DNA of 45,813 bases from an uncultured Chloroflexota bacterium (GCA_903917615.1 CAIXBH010000059.1:1-45813); one strand, 5' to 3'. Positions 28,198 to 38,169 are shown, counted from the stretch's first letter. A program made the numbers and translations. Notes: generated by a model not told the origin, from the letters alone.

Positions 28198-29103
28198 ATG
28201 AGTCTCGGCACAGGGATCGTCGCTGTCGCGACCGCCACGCACTCCGCGCCGCACCACGACACGCTCCGCCTCGGAGCCAGCGTGTGGGAGGCGTGGAGCT
28301 TCGACCCGGTCGTCCTGCTCGCCGCGGCGGTCGCCGCGCTGTGCTTCGCCCGCGGGCTGCGGCGCTGGCCGAACGTCGGCCGTGCCAACGCCACTTCGCG
28401 CGCGGTGTCGTACTACGTCGGGCTCGTCACCGTCGTGCTCGCCCTGCTCTCGCCAATCGACGGACTCGGCTCGCACCACCTCACCGCGCACATGGTCCAG
28501 CACCTGATGCTCACCACCGCCGTGCCGCTGCTGCTCCTCGGATCGCCGGTCGTGCCGATCCTCCGCGGTCTGCCTCGGCGCTGGGCCGCGCGGGCAATCG
28601 CCCTCGCGCGCACGCGAGGTGCCACCGCCGTCTGGTCGCTGGTGCGCCGACCGGACGTCGCGTTCATCCTGTACGGCGTCACGCTCGCCGCCTGGCACGT
28701 GATCCCCGGGTGGTACGACGCCGCGCTCCGGAATGACGAGGTGCACTACCTCGAGCACGCATCCCTGGTGGCTGGCGCCTTTCCCTTCTGGCACAACATC
28801 ATCGGTGCCGCCGGCCGCCGTCCCCTCGGCTACCTCGCGCGCATCCCCTACGTGCTCAGCCAGGGCGCACTACAGACCGGTATCGGCGTATACATCGCAC
28901 TCGCCGATCATCCGCTCTATGCCGCGTACGCGACGACCTGGCCCGTGTTCCCGCTGACGCCGCTCGAGGATCAGCAGCTGGGCGGCGTGGTGATGCTCGT
29001 CTACGGCGAGCTCGCCGACATCCTCGTCGCTTCCGTGCTCTTCGCGCTCTGGTGGGCCGCCCTCGCCCGAGCGGAGGAAGCGAACGAGGCGGCCGAGCGT
29101 TAG
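28198..29103 (+). CDS. CtaG-like cytochrome c oxidase assembly protein
   Basis: 301 aa; HMVQHLMLTTAVPLLLLGSP, DQQLGGVVMLVYGE motifs of Caa3_CtaG. Confidence 0.88.
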   Translation: MSLGTGIVAVATATHSAPHHDTLRLGASVWEAWSFDPVVLLAAAVAALCFARGLRRWPNVGRANATSRAVSYYVGLVTVVLALLSPIDGLGSHHLTAHMVQHLMLTTAVPLLLLGSPVVPILRGLPRRWAARAIALARTRGATAVWSLVRRPDVAFILYGVTLAAWHVIPGWYDAALRNDEVHYLEHASLVAGAFPFWHNIIGAAGRRPLGYLARIPYVLSQGALQTGIGVYIALADHPLYAAYATTWPVFPLTPLEDQQLGGVVMLVYGELADILVASVLFALWWAALARAEEANEAAER

Positions 29104-29150
29104 TCTCGACCGCCTCGAAGGTCATCATCAGCGCGTGCCGCCGGTCAGAC

Positions 29151-29735
29151 CTAGTGGATCAGGTAGAGCACCGGGTAGAAGAACACCCAGACCACGTCGA
29201 CGAAGTGCCAGTACATCACGATGCCGGATGCACCCCACGCGCGCGTCCCGCCGCCGTCGAACTTCCCGGCCGAGGCCTGACGGCGCGCCATCAGGAGCAG
29301 GAGCACACCGGACGCCACGTGGCCGGCGTGCATGCCGGTCATGGAGAAGAACGCGGTGCCGTAGCCATCGCCGGGCGAGAACTCCGCGAGCATCCACTCC
29401 ATCACCACGCCAGCGAGGAACACGCTGCCCATCACCGCCGTGAGCAGGAGCATGCTCCGCCCGCGAGCGATGTTCCCGTGCTCAATGGCCGTCTCAGCGC
29501 GGTAGGCGGTGAGACTGCTCAGCAGCAGGATGGACGTCATCACGAGGCCGAGGATCTGCTTCACCTCCGGCGGCGTGTGCAGCCCGTCGAGGTAGAACCG
29601 CGCGCTCAACAGGAGCGCGAACACGAGCGCGTCCGACGCGAAGAAGAGCCAGAGCCCCATGCGATTCATGCGCAGCAGGCGGGCCGGCGAGGCGTGTCCC
29701 TCGGCGCCGTGCACGGTCGAATGCGCAGCGGTCAT
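29151..29735 (-). CDS. Heme-copper oxidase subunit III
   Basis: LRMNRMGLWLFFASDALVFALLLSARF; GMHAGHVASGVLLL; WHFVDVVWVFFYPVLYL. Confidence 0.93.
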   Translation of the reverse strand: MTAAHSTVHGAEGHASPARLLRMNRMGLWLFFASDALVFALLLSARFYLDGLHTPPEVKQILGLVMTSILLLSSLTAYRAETAIEHGNIARGRSMLLLTAVMGSVFLAGVVMEWMLAEFSPGDGYGTAFFSMTGMHAGHVASGVLLLLMARRQASAGKFDGGGTRAWGASGIVMYWHFVDVVWVFFYPVLYLIH

Positions 29736-29962
29736 GCCGCCTCCTCTTCATCGGCCCACAGCCGAGGCAAGTGCATGAAGTCCTTCAGGATGTACCACGC
29801 CTTCACCAGCGCGATCGGTGTCAGTACGACCAGCAACGGCACCGACGCGCCGATCGCGATCGCCGCGATGTACTCGATGATCGTCAGCACCGCGAGGATT
29901 GCGATCACCCGCACGCCGGCGGACTGCTCCCGCTGCTCGGCGTCCGCTCCATGCATCGACAT
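29732..29962 (-). CDS. Cytochrome c oxidase subunit IV-like small membrane protein
   Basis: 76 aa, ALVKAWYILKDFMHL, located between subunits I and III. Confidence 0.8.
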   Translation of the reverse strand: MSMHGADAEQREQSAGVRVIAILAVLTIIEYIAAIAIGASVPLLVVLTPIALVKAWYILKDFMHLPRLWADEEEAA

Positions 29963-31812
29963 CAGCTGCCCCCTTCGCTGCCGGCGGCCAGTCCGCCGAG
30001 CGGACGGTTGTGCGCCGGGCCGGCGCCACCGTAGCCGTACGGGTCACCGGTGATGACCGGGATCTCATCGAAGTTGTGCTCCGGCGGCGGCGAGGACACC
30101 TGCCACTCGAGCGTGCTCGCGCGCCACGGGTTCGCCGCAGCGGCAGGACCGCGGAACCACGACGCCAGCATGTTCCACGTGAAGAAGAGGAACGATGCGC
30201 CGAGGAGGAACGCCGCGAACGAGATGAACAGGTTGTACTCCCCGTAGGCTGCCGGGTAGTCGGCCACGCGCCGGTTCATCCCCTGGATACCTACACGGAA
30301 CATCGGGATGAACGTCAGCTGGAAGCCCAGGAACATCATCCAGAAGTGGATCTTGCCCAGTCGCTCGCTGTACATGCGGCCAGTGAACTTCGGGAACCAG
30401 TAGTAGAGCGCCGCGAAGAGCGCGAAGATCTCGCCGCCGACGATCGTGTAGTGGAAGTGCGCCACCACGAAGTAGGTGTCGTGCAGGTGCAGGTCCGTGG
30501 GCACGTCAGCGAGGTAGATTCCCGTCACGCCGCCCAGCAGGAAGTTGAACACGAACGCCAGTGCGAACAGCATCGGCGTCTGGAGCCACAACTTGCCCTG
30601 CCAGATCGTCCCCAGCGCCGACAGGAAGATCAGTCCCGTCGGGATCGAGATCAGCTCGGTGAGCACGAGGAACGGCGCGTGCAGCGCCGGGTCCATGCCG
30701 CTCGTGAACATGTGGTGCGCCCACACGATGCCGGAGAGCGCCACGATGCCGAGCATCGCGCCCGCCGCCCAGCGGTAGGCGAACAGCGGCTTCTTCGACA
30801 TGTGCGACAGGATCTCGAGCGCCGCGCCGAAGCCCGGCAGCACCATCACGTACACCGCGGGGTGCGAGTAGAACCAGAAGATGTGCTCGTACAGGAGCGC
30901 GCTCCCGCCGCCTGAGGCGCGGAAGAACGACGTCCCGAGCGCGCGGTCGAGCAGCACCATCAGCAGCGCCGCCGCGAACGCCTGCGTGAAGAAGAACGAG
31001 ATGAGCGAGGCGGAGATCGCCCCCCACACGAAGATCGGGAGTCGGAACCACGTCAGTCCCGGAGCCCGCATGTACGTGACGGTCACCAGGAAGTTGATTC
31101 CGCCGAGGATGGACACCACACCGAAGGTGATGACGGCGAGGTTGAAGAGGACCTGCCCCTCCTTGTTGACCTCGGAGAGCGGTGGGTACGCGGTCCACCC
31201 GGAGTCCCACCCACCCATGCCGACGGCGATGACCAGCAGGATCGCCACCGGGGGCACCAGCCAGTAGGAGAGCGCGTTCAGCCGCGGGAAGGCCATGTCG
31301 CGCGCGCCGATCATCAGCGGCACGAGGTAGTTGCCGAACCCACCGAGCAGCGTCGCTACCGCCACGGCCACCATCGTGATGCCGTGGAAACTCATCGCTG
31401 CGTTGTACTGGTCGCTCGTGAACAGTTGCAGCCCCGGCTGCGCCAGCTCGATGCGGATGAGCATCGCGGCGAGCCCGGCGAGCAGGAACAGCACGATGAA
31501 CGTCACCGCGTACTGGATGCCGATGACCTTGTGGTCAGGACTGAAGCCGAAGTAGCGCTGCCAGCCGGTCAGCGCGTAGGGCTCGGCCTTGCCGCCGAGC
31601 CATTCACGGCCCCACTGTGGCCACACGCCGACGCCCATCAGCCACCCGAGAAGCGCGACCGGGTACGCGATCACCCAGTCCACCGTGGTGTTCCAGAAGT
31701 CGAGCCCCATCGCGGTCCGGATGCCACCGACCAGCGCCGCGGCCAGCACGAACCCAACCACGGCCCAGAACAGCCCTCGAACGATGGGCGCACGCAGAAT
31801 GCTGTGGCTCAT
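29962..31812 (-). CDS. Cytochrome c oxidase subunit I
   Basis: HGITMVAVAVATLLGGFGNYLVPLMIGA; FWFYSHPAVYVMVLPGFG; DTYFVVAHFHYTIVGG; start set to MSHSI. Confidence 0.95.
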   Translation of the reverse strand: MSHSILRAPIVRGLFWAVVGFVLAAALVGGIRTAMGLDFWNTTVDWVIAYPVALLGWLMGVGVWPQWGREWLGGKAEPYALTGWQRYFGFSPDHKVIGIQYAVTFIVLFLLAGLAAMLIRIELAQPGLQLFTSDQYNAAMSFHGITMVAVAVATLLGGFGNYLVPLMIGARDMAFPRLNALSYWLVPPVAILLVIAVGMGGWDSGWTAYPPLSEVNKEGQVLFNLAVITFGVVSILGGINFLVTVTYMRAPGLTWFRLPIFVWGAISASLISFFFTQAFAAALLMVLLDRALGTSFFRASGGGSALLYEHIFWFYSHPAVYVMVLPGFGAALEILSHMSKKPLFAYRWAAGAMLGIVALSGIVWAHHMFTSGMDPALHAPFLVLTELISIPTGLIFLSALGTIWQGKLWLQTPMLFALAFVFNFLLGGVTGIYLADVPTDLHLHDTYFVVAHFHYTIVGGEIFALFAALYYWFPKFTGRMYSERLGKIHFWMMFLGFQLTFIPMFRVGIQGMNRRVADYPAAYGEYNLFISFAAFLLGASFLFFTWNMLASWFRGPAAAANPWRASTLEWQVSSPPPEHNFDEIPVITGDPYGYGGAGPAHNRPLGGLAAGSEGGS

Positions 31813-32558
31813 CTTGCCTCCGCCGTCTTCTGCTGGCTCACAAGCCACGCCTTGAACTCATCCTGACTCACGACCCGCACGGGCATCGCCATGTATGCGT
31901 GACCGACGCCACACAGCTGGGAGCACTGGAGCCGGTACGCGGCGTCACTGGGATCGCCGATGCGATCAGGGGTGATGTAGATCGAGGAGGTCTGGCCGGG
32001 CACCGCGTCCATGCGCTGGCGGAAGGCCGGGATCCAGAACGAGTGCAGGATGTCCTTCGACGCCACGTTCACCTGAATGTGCTGGTTGACCGGGAGCACC
32101 AGCTCCTTCGCGCCCGCGATTTTCACCCCGGATGCCGGGTAGTCGACGGTCCACTGCCACATCGAGCCGGTCGCGGTGATCTCCAGGTCAGGCTTCGCGT
32201 GCTGCCGAATGGCGATCAGGCCGGTGAGTCCCGGGTACACGATCAGCACGACGGCCAGCACGGTCGTCACCGCGAACCAGACCTTCGGGATCGTGCCGCC
32301 CCCGCGGATGGGCGCGCCGTCCTCGGGCCCACCTGAGCCGCGGAAGCGCAGCATCGCCACGAAGAGCACCGCGATGACGAGGCCGAACACCGGCGTCGCC
32401 ATGTACGTGAGCGCCATGAAGGCATCGTCGATGATGCCGTCCTCGGCAGCGCCGGGCGTCGGGAACGACAGTGTCCGGAGGACGAAGTAGGACACGGCGA
32501 GGCTCGCCGCCGTCACCGCCACCCACACCGCCAGCATCAGTTTCATGTCTCGTCGCAT
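31809..32558 (-). CDS. Cytochrome c oxidase subunit II (CuA site, no heme c domain)
   Basis: HSFWIPAFRQRMDAVPG; CSQLCGVGHAYM CuA motif; ends without CxxCH. Confidence 0.93.
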   Translation of the reverse strand: MRRDMKLMLAVWVAVTAASLAVSYFVLRTLSFPTPGAAEDGIIDDAFMALTYMATPVFGLVIAVLFVAMLRFRGSGGPEDGAPIRGGGTIPKVWFAVTTVLAVVLIVYPGLTGLIAIRQHAKPDLEITATGSMWQWTVDYPASGVKIAGAKELVLPVNQHIQVNVASKDILHSFWIPAFRQRMDAVPGQTSSIYITPDRIGDPSDAAYRLQCSQLCGVGHAYMAMPVRVVSQDEFKAWLVSQQKTAEAR

Positions 32559-32664
32559 ACACACCTGCACAAGATTTCGGACGTCACGACGGCATCGTCC
32601 GCACACCGCTGTGCGGCCTTTTGGCGACTCTCGGGTGTCGGGGAAATCCGTCATAGTGACGAAA

Positions 32665-32683
32665 GTCCCAAGAATATTGGGAC
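32665..32683. promoter_or_regulatory. Inverted repeat GTCCCAA-N5-TTGGGAC between cox operon and cupredoxin gene
   Basis: GTCCCAAGAATATTGGGAC, 7-bp arms, in a divergent promoter region. Confidence 0.5.
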
Positions 32684-32758
32684 AGATCGGCTTGGGTCAT
32701 AGCGGCTCCCGTGCGAGCATCGGCCTACCAACTACACCCGCGTTTGGGAGGAAGACTT

Positions 32759-33205
32759 ATGTGGCGAGGGCACGCGCGCACGATGCTGTGGGCTGCGGTG
32801 ATGACAGGGGCCATCGGCATCGTTGGCTGCGGCGGTAGCGCGCCCGCATCGAGTTCAGGTGGGGCGGCCTCTGGCGGCCCCGTGAACGTGACGCTCTCTG
32901 AGTGGTCGGTGAAGCCGTCCGCCACCTCGGCGAAGGCCGGCAGCGTCTCCTTTGCGGTGACCAACAAGGGCACCACCCCGCACGAGTTCGTCGTCGTGAA
33001 GACGGACCTCGCCGGCGACAAGCTGCCCCAGGGCGCGGGCATCGTGGACGAAAAGCAGGTCACCGTCATCGGCCGTACCGCGTCGATCGACGCCGGCAAG
33101 TCGGAGACCAAGGCCGTGGACCTGCAGGCAGGCAAGTACGTCCTGATCTGCAACCTCCCGGCGCACTACGGCCAGGGCATGCAGATCGCCTTCACCGTCC
33201 AGTAG
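32759..33205 (+). CDS. Cupredoxin (blue copper) lipoprotein
   Basis: Lipobox-like IVGC; HEFVVVK...CNLPAHYGQGM type 1 Cu ligands; RBS GGGAGG. Confidence 0.88.
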   Translation: MWRGHARTMLWAAVMTGAIGIVGCGGSAPASSSGGAASGGPVNVTLSEWSVKPSATSAKAGSVSFAVTNKGTTPHEFVVVKTDLAGDKLPQGAGIVDEKQVTVIGRTASIDAGKSETKAVDLQAGKYVLICNLPAHYGQGMQIAFTVQ

Positions 33206-33259
33206 CGCGAGATCGAACGCACCTCGGTCCCCCGCACCCCTTCGCGAGGAAGACCGACA

Positions 33260-33295
33260 CACAGAACCCCGACGCTGTGGCGCCGGGGTTCTGTG
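33260..33295. terminator. Bidirectional terminator-like hairpin CACAGAACCCCG/CGGGGTTCTGTG
   Basis: 12-bp perfect stem, 12-nt loop, between convergent cupredoxin and P450 genes. Confidence 0.75.
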
Positions 33296-33317
33296 CTTCT
33301 CCGCGCAGCAGCCGGCC

Positions 33318-34553
33318 TCAGTCGTACGCGACGGTCAGTCGCCGCGGCCCGCGCATCTCGAACTCCGGCTCGTATTCCGCACCTCGTCCGGCGAGATGCA
33401 GCGTGGGATAGCGCGTGATGAGCGTGCAGAGCGCGACCTCCGCCTCGAGGCGGCCGAGGGGCGAGCCGAGGCAGAAGTGCGCTCCAGCGCCGAAGCCCAG
33501 ATGCCGGCGGTTCTCGCGCCGAACATCGAGACGATCCGGATCCGCGAACTGCGCCGGATCGCGGTTCGCCGCGCCGACCATCAGGTACACCACCTCGCCC
33601 CGCCTGATGACCTTCTGCGCCAGCTCGACGTCCTCGGCCGCGATGCGCATCAGCGCGTGCAGCGGGCTGTCGAAGCGTGCGAACTCGTCCGTCGCGTCCG
33701 CCATCAGCGCCGGCTCCCCGCGCACGAGGTCGATCTGATCAGGATGGCGCAGCAGCGCGAGCAGCCCGTTCCCGATAAGGCACGCGGTCGGGTCGTTCCC
33801 CGCCATCGCGACATCCACCGCGAGACCGACCACTTCGGCCTGCGACAGGGCCCCACCCGTGAACGCATCGATCATGCGCGCGAGCGCGCCGGAGCGATCG
33901 AGCGCCTCCGGGTTCGCGTGTAGCCGCGCGACGTACGCGAGGAGCGCATCGCGCGCCTCAGACGCACGCGCGACCTCGGCCGGCTCGGCGCCGCCGAACA
34001 TCGCGCGCGCGATGGCGTCGGCGTGCGCCTGGAATTCCTCGCGGTCCGTCTCCGGGATGCCGAGCTGCTCGGCGATCACCATGCGCGGCAGCGGGTACGC
34101 GAGCCCGCGCATCACCTCGAACGGCTCGCCCGGCGCCAGGCCGGCAAGCAATCCGTCGACGGCATCCGCGATGCGCTCACGCAGCCGCTGCACCGCGCGC
34201 GGCGCGAACACGGCGCTCACCGTCTCCCGCATGCGATGGTGGTCTGGCTCCGCCATGGCCGACAGGGCCGGGACGCCGCCGAGGAAGAGCTCGTTCCTCG
34301 CACGCGCCACCGCCCAGCGCGGCCCCTCGGCGGCGAGGAAGTCCGATCGGAATCGCGCGGTGTCGTGAAGCGCGAGTGAACACTCAGCGTACCGGGTCAC
34401 GATCCACGCGTTGAGATCGCGGCTGAAGAAGACCGGATCCTGCGCCCGCAGGCGTGCGAGCGCGGGGTACGGATCCTCCGCGTACGAGGGGCGGAGCGGA
34501 TTGAAGAACGGCATGACGAACGTAGTGTAGTCACGGAGGCCCAGGCGGAACAT
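33318..34553 (-). CDS. Cytochrome P450
   Basis: HLGFGAGAHFCLGSPLGRLE heme loop; AGNDPT I-helix; EFAR (ExxR). Confidence 0.94.
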   Translation of the reverse strand: MFRLGLRDYTTFVMPFFNPLRPSYAEDPYPALARLRAQDPVFFSRDLNAWIVTRYAECSLALHDTARFRSDFLAAEGPRWAVARARNELFLGGVPALSAMAEPDHHRMRETVSAVFAPRAVQRLRERIADAVDGLLAGLAPGEPFEVMRGLAYPLPRMVIAEQLGIPETDREEFQAHADAIARAMFGGAEPAEVARASEARDALLAYVARLHANPEALDRSGALARMIDAFTGGALSQAEVVGLAVDVAMAGNDPTACLIGNGLLALLRHPDQIDLVRGEPALMADATDEFARFDSPLHALMRIAAEDVELAQKVIRRGEVVYLMVGAANRDPAQFADPDRLDVRRENRRHLGFGAGAHFCLGSPLGRLEAEVALCTLITRYPTLHLAGRGAEYEPEFEMRGPRRLTVAYD

Positions 34554-34565
34554 CGCAGGAAACCG

Positions 34566-35711
34566 CTAGGGTTGCCGCTCTTCGATAGGCACTGCGAAAC
34601 GGATGCGCGTGCCACCTGCCGCTGGCCGCTCCGCGACGATCGTCCCGCCGTGCGCCTCGACGATTCCACGAGCGATCGCGAGTCCGAGCCCCGATCCCGC
34701 TGAACCATCGCCGCGGGCGAACCGTTCGAACACGTGAGGAAGCACCTCGGGAGCGATCCCCGGCCCGCGATCTTCCACCGTCACGCTCACCTCGCCACCG
34801 ACCTCGGCCACGTCGACCGTGACCTCAGAGCCGCGCGGGGCGTAGCGCAGTGCGTTCACCGCAAGGTTCGAGATCACCTGCCGCAGGCGGAGCGCATCAC
34901 CGGTCACGACGGCTGTCTCCGGCGCATGCACCACGACCCGCACGCTCGCCTCGGACGCGGCGCCGTCCAGACCGGCAGCGACGTCCCTCGCCAGCGCGGC
35001 GACGTCCACTGGCTCGTGCTCGAGGCGCAGCGCGCCCGCCTCCGCAAGTGACACCGTGCGCAAATCGTCGATCAGACGCGCCAGGACATGCGTTTCCTCC
35101 AGCGCGCTCCGCAGATGCGCCGGATCTGCGGGGTGCACGCCGTCGAGCATCGCCTCCAGCTCCCCCTGGAGCGCCGTGAGCGGCGTCCGGAGCTCGTGAC
35201 TGGTATCGGCCAGCAGGCGCTGCCGTTGATCCGCGTTCGCCTCGAGCCGTCCGGCCATCGTGTTAAAGGCACCGAGCAGACGCCGGAGCGACGGCGGCCC
35301 CCAGCCACCCGCGTCCACGCGCGCGGCGTAGTCCCCCGCAGCGACGCGCTGCGCCGCGTCGACCAGGTCCTCGAGCGGACGGGCGAGACGGCGCGCCCCC
35401 AGGGCGGCGAACGTCGCGCCCGCGAACTGCACGACCAGCACGACGAGCAGCAGCATCAGCACCATGCGCGGCGCGCGTTCCGCATGGAACCCGAACCCGA
35501 GAATCAGGAGCCCGGCGATCGCGACGAGCGCGGCGAGACCGAACACGCGGCCGATGTGGCGTCCTACCATCATCCGCGCGGGTGCTCCGCGTGGTGGCCA
35601 GGGCTCCTCAGCCGGCCACCACGGCGGCGGGGTGTGCCGCCATCGGCGGCGGTGTCGAGGCACGCGCTCGTCGCCCCGTGAGCGCGACGTCGGCTCAGTC
35701 ATCTTCGGCAA
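34566..35711 (-). CDS. HAMP/HisKA/HATPase sensor histidine kinase
   Basis: DTSHELRTPLTALQGELEAM; NLAVNALRYAPRGS; DRGPGIAPEVLPHVFERFARG; GSGLGLAI. Confidence 0.95.
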   Translation of the reverse strand: MPKMTEPTSRSRGDERVPRHRRRWRHTPPPWWPAEEPWPPRGAPARMMVGRHIGRVFGLAALVAIAGLLILGFGFHAERAPRMVLMLLLVVLVVQFAGATFAALGARRLARPLEDLVDAAQRVAAGDYAARVDAGGWGPPSLRRLLGAFNTMAGRLEANADQRQRLLADTSHELRTPLTALQGELEAMLDGVHPADPAHLRSALEETHVLARLIDDLRTVSLAEAGALRLEHEPVDVAALARDVAAGLDGAASEASVRVVVHAPETAVVTGDALRLRQVISNLAVNALRYAPRGSEVTVDVAEVGGEVSVTVEDRGPGIAPEVLPHVFERFARGDGSAGSGLGLAIARGIVEAHGGTIVAERPAAGGTRIRFAVPIEERQP

Positions 35712-36384
35712 ACCGGTAGCCCACGCCGTGCACAGTCAGCAGATAGCGCGGACGGTGTGGTTCCGGCTCGATCTTGCGTCGAAGGTTCTTCACATGGGAG
35801 TCGATCGCGCGGTCGTACGACTCCACGGCCACCCCGTGCAGCGCGTCCAGGAGCTGGGCGCGGGTGAAGATGCGCCCCGGGCGCCGCGCCAGCGTGGCGA
35901 GCAGCGTGAACTCAGTCGGCGTCACGTCCACGGCTTTCCCGGCCACCTCGGCGCGCATGCGCGAGACATCGAGGACGACGTCGCCGGCCTCGATGCGATC
36001 CGCGTCCTCCGACAGCCGCTGACGCTCGCCGCGCCGGAGCACCGCGCGCACCCGTGCGACCAGCTCGCGCGGGCTGAACGGCTTCGTGATGTAGTCGTCC
36101 GCGCCGAGCTCGAGGCCCAGCACGCGGTCGAGCTCGTCGTCGCGCGCCGTCAGCATCACGATCGGAACGTCGCGTTCCGCGCGCAGAGTACGCGCGACGT
36201 CCAGCCCGTCGAGCCGGGGCAGACCGAGATCGAGGACGACGAGGTCGGGGCGTTGCGCACGCCCCATCGCGACGGCCGCTTCGCCGTCGCGCGCCACGAT
36301 GACCTCGAACCCCGCCTGCCGCAGATAGTCCTCGGCGATCGTCACGATCTTCGGCTCATCGTCGACCAGCAGGATCGTCGTCAT
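35695..36384 (-). CDS. OmpR/PhoB family response regulator
   Basis: ILLVDDEPKIV; LVVLDLGLPRLDG; KPFSPREL; C-terminal winged helix DSHVKNLRRKIE. Confidence 0.96.
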   Translation of the reverse strand: MTTILLVDDEPKIVTIAEDYLRQAGFEVIVARDGEAAVAMGRAQRPDLVVLDLGLPRLDGLDVARTLRAERDVPIVMLTARDDELDRVLGLELGADDYITKPFSPRELVARVRAVLRRGERQRLSEDADRIEAGDVVLDVSRMRAEVAGKAVDVTPTEFTLLATLARRPGRIFTRAQLLDALHGVAVESYDRAIDSHVKNLRRKIEPEPHRPRYLLTVHGVGYRFAEDD

Positions 36385-36428
36385 GAGCGCAATCGTATCG
36401 TTCCGGTCGCCGAGGACGTGCCGCCGGA

Positions 36429-36860
36429 CTACTGCTCAGTCGGTGGCGCTGCAGGGGGCGCTGCCGGCGCGCTGACCGACGCATCGGTCCGGTGCGCCTC
36501 GCGGTGCCATTCCTCCATGCGCGCGCGCATCGGCTGGTCGTCTCCGCACATCCCGTGGTGCATCCAGTGCCGGCGTCCGCCGAAGCCGAAGAATGCCATC
36601 CGCAGGAGCCCAAAGAACAGGAACAGCCCGATCGGGAACAGCAGGAACGGGAAGAAGAAGAACCCGCCGCCGTGCATCCCGTATCCGCGGCCCATGTACT
36701 CGGGGCCCGGGTGGCCCGGACCCACGAAGCCCGCGCCGCCCCCGGCCGCGGCTGCGATGCCGCGGGTCTCGCCAAAGTGGTACGCAAACATCGCGACGAC
36801 TCCGACCACCAGCAGCAGCACGATCGCCGACGCGACGCCTCTCCACATGCCGTTACGCAT
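36429..36860 (-). CDS. Small membrane protein, Gly/Phe/Met/His-rich, upstream of the two-component genes
   Basis: TM segment plus GYGMHGGGFFFFPFLLFPIGLFLFFGLLRMAFFGFGGRRHWMHHGM...EEWHREAH; start set at 36860. Confidence 0.65.
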   Translation of the reverse strand: MRNGMWRGVASAIVLLLVVGVVAMFAYHFGETRGIAAAAGGGAGFVGPGHPGPEYMGRGYGMHGGGFFFFPFLLFPIGLFLFFGLLRMAFFGFGGRRHWMHHGMCGDDQPMRARMEEWHREAHRTDASVSAPAAPPAAPPTEQ

Positions 36861-36948
36861 TCCGCACCTCTCTCCACGCCTCGCCACTCGAGGCCGTGCA
36901 TCGATCCTCGCGCGGAGTTGTGGAGCAGATATGGAGCCGCTGCGGCGA

Positions 36949-38169
36949 TCAAGTGCAGATTCGACGTGCCTCGACCGCCTGACGCGCGTCGCCTCGGCCC
37001 CGCGGCGTGCGCTCCCAGTACCCCCGGTGTCGCCTGCCGCCGAACACGGCCTGCGCGCCGCCAACGCCAGACGCGCACAGTGCGATCAGAAAGTACCCAG
37101 GCGCGCGTATCGTCCCCGCCGCGGCTCGAGGCATACGCAGCATCGCCGGCGGAGCCAGCGCGGCACCGACGCACACCGCCGCGCCGGCCACCTCGGCCGC
37201 CGCAATCGCGCGACCGGACCGGCCGCTGTCGGCGAGCACGAGGAGGTGCGCGATGACCGCCCATGGCGAGAGCAACCGTGCCACCTTGTGCGACGCGAAG
37301 GCCCATCCCTGCAGCCCTCGCCGCGGAACGAACAGCCAGCCCAGGTGTGGCACCGCCTGCGCCAGGCCGAACGCGGTGCGCTGCTTCCGCCGGAACTCCG
37401 CCAGCACCGTCGGCGCTGCCTGCTCGTAGGCAACCGCCTCGGACGCGAACACGGTGCGCTGTCCTCCGCGCGCGACCTGTATCGACCCCCACAGGTCTTC
37501 CGCGCACGACCGCGGGGTCCGTCAATCCCAAGCCGTCCGCCGCAAGGCCCAGCAGCCCCCATCCGCCACAACCGAGATGCCGGACGCGCTCTCGTTTCGC
37601 TTGAGCCAATGCTCGAGGCGCCAGTACAGCCCCTCGCTCTCCTCGTGCACACCGCCTTCGTCCGACCGCACAATGCGCTTCGCCCCTGCGACCGCGGCGA
37701 CGAGCGGATCCGCGAACGGCGCCACAAGCGCGCTCACGGTGCGCGGCCCGAGAACCACGTTCGCGTCCGTGAGCACCACGATCTCGGCCGCGAGCTGAGG
37801 CCACGCCACCGCGATCCCGCTCGCCTTCCCGCCTCGCTCCGTGAGCGAGAGGACAGCGAACCGATCCGGCTCCGAGCGCGCCGCCTCGAGGTACCGGGCC
37901 TCCGTCGCGTCCGTGCAGGCATCCGTCACCAGCAGGAACCGCAGACGGTCGGCGGAATAGTCCTGTGCGAGCACCCCCTCGACCTGTGCGCCGATCACCT
38001 GCTCCTCGTCGTGCGCCACGCAGAGCACCACGACATGCGGAGGCTCTAATTCGAAGGAGGCCACGCGAGGTGTGCGCGGACGCCAGCGGGCGATCGCCGC
38101 AACGAGGGCGGGGTACCCGATCCACGGATACGCGGCGATCGCGCTGAGGAGCACCGCCAGCACGCGCAT
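36949..38169 (-). pseudogene. GT2 family glycosyltransferase interrupted by one in-frame TGA (37522-37524)
   Basis: Upstream part MRVLAVLLSAIAAYPWIGYPALV...GGCWALRRTAWD*; same frame continues RTPRSCAEDLWGSIQVARGGQRTVFASEAVAYEQ... Confidence 0.8.

Noticed and set aside
35464-38049. 861-aa plus-strand ORF
   Set aside because: Antisense to response regulator, small membrane protein and GT2 gene, all of which have clear motifs.
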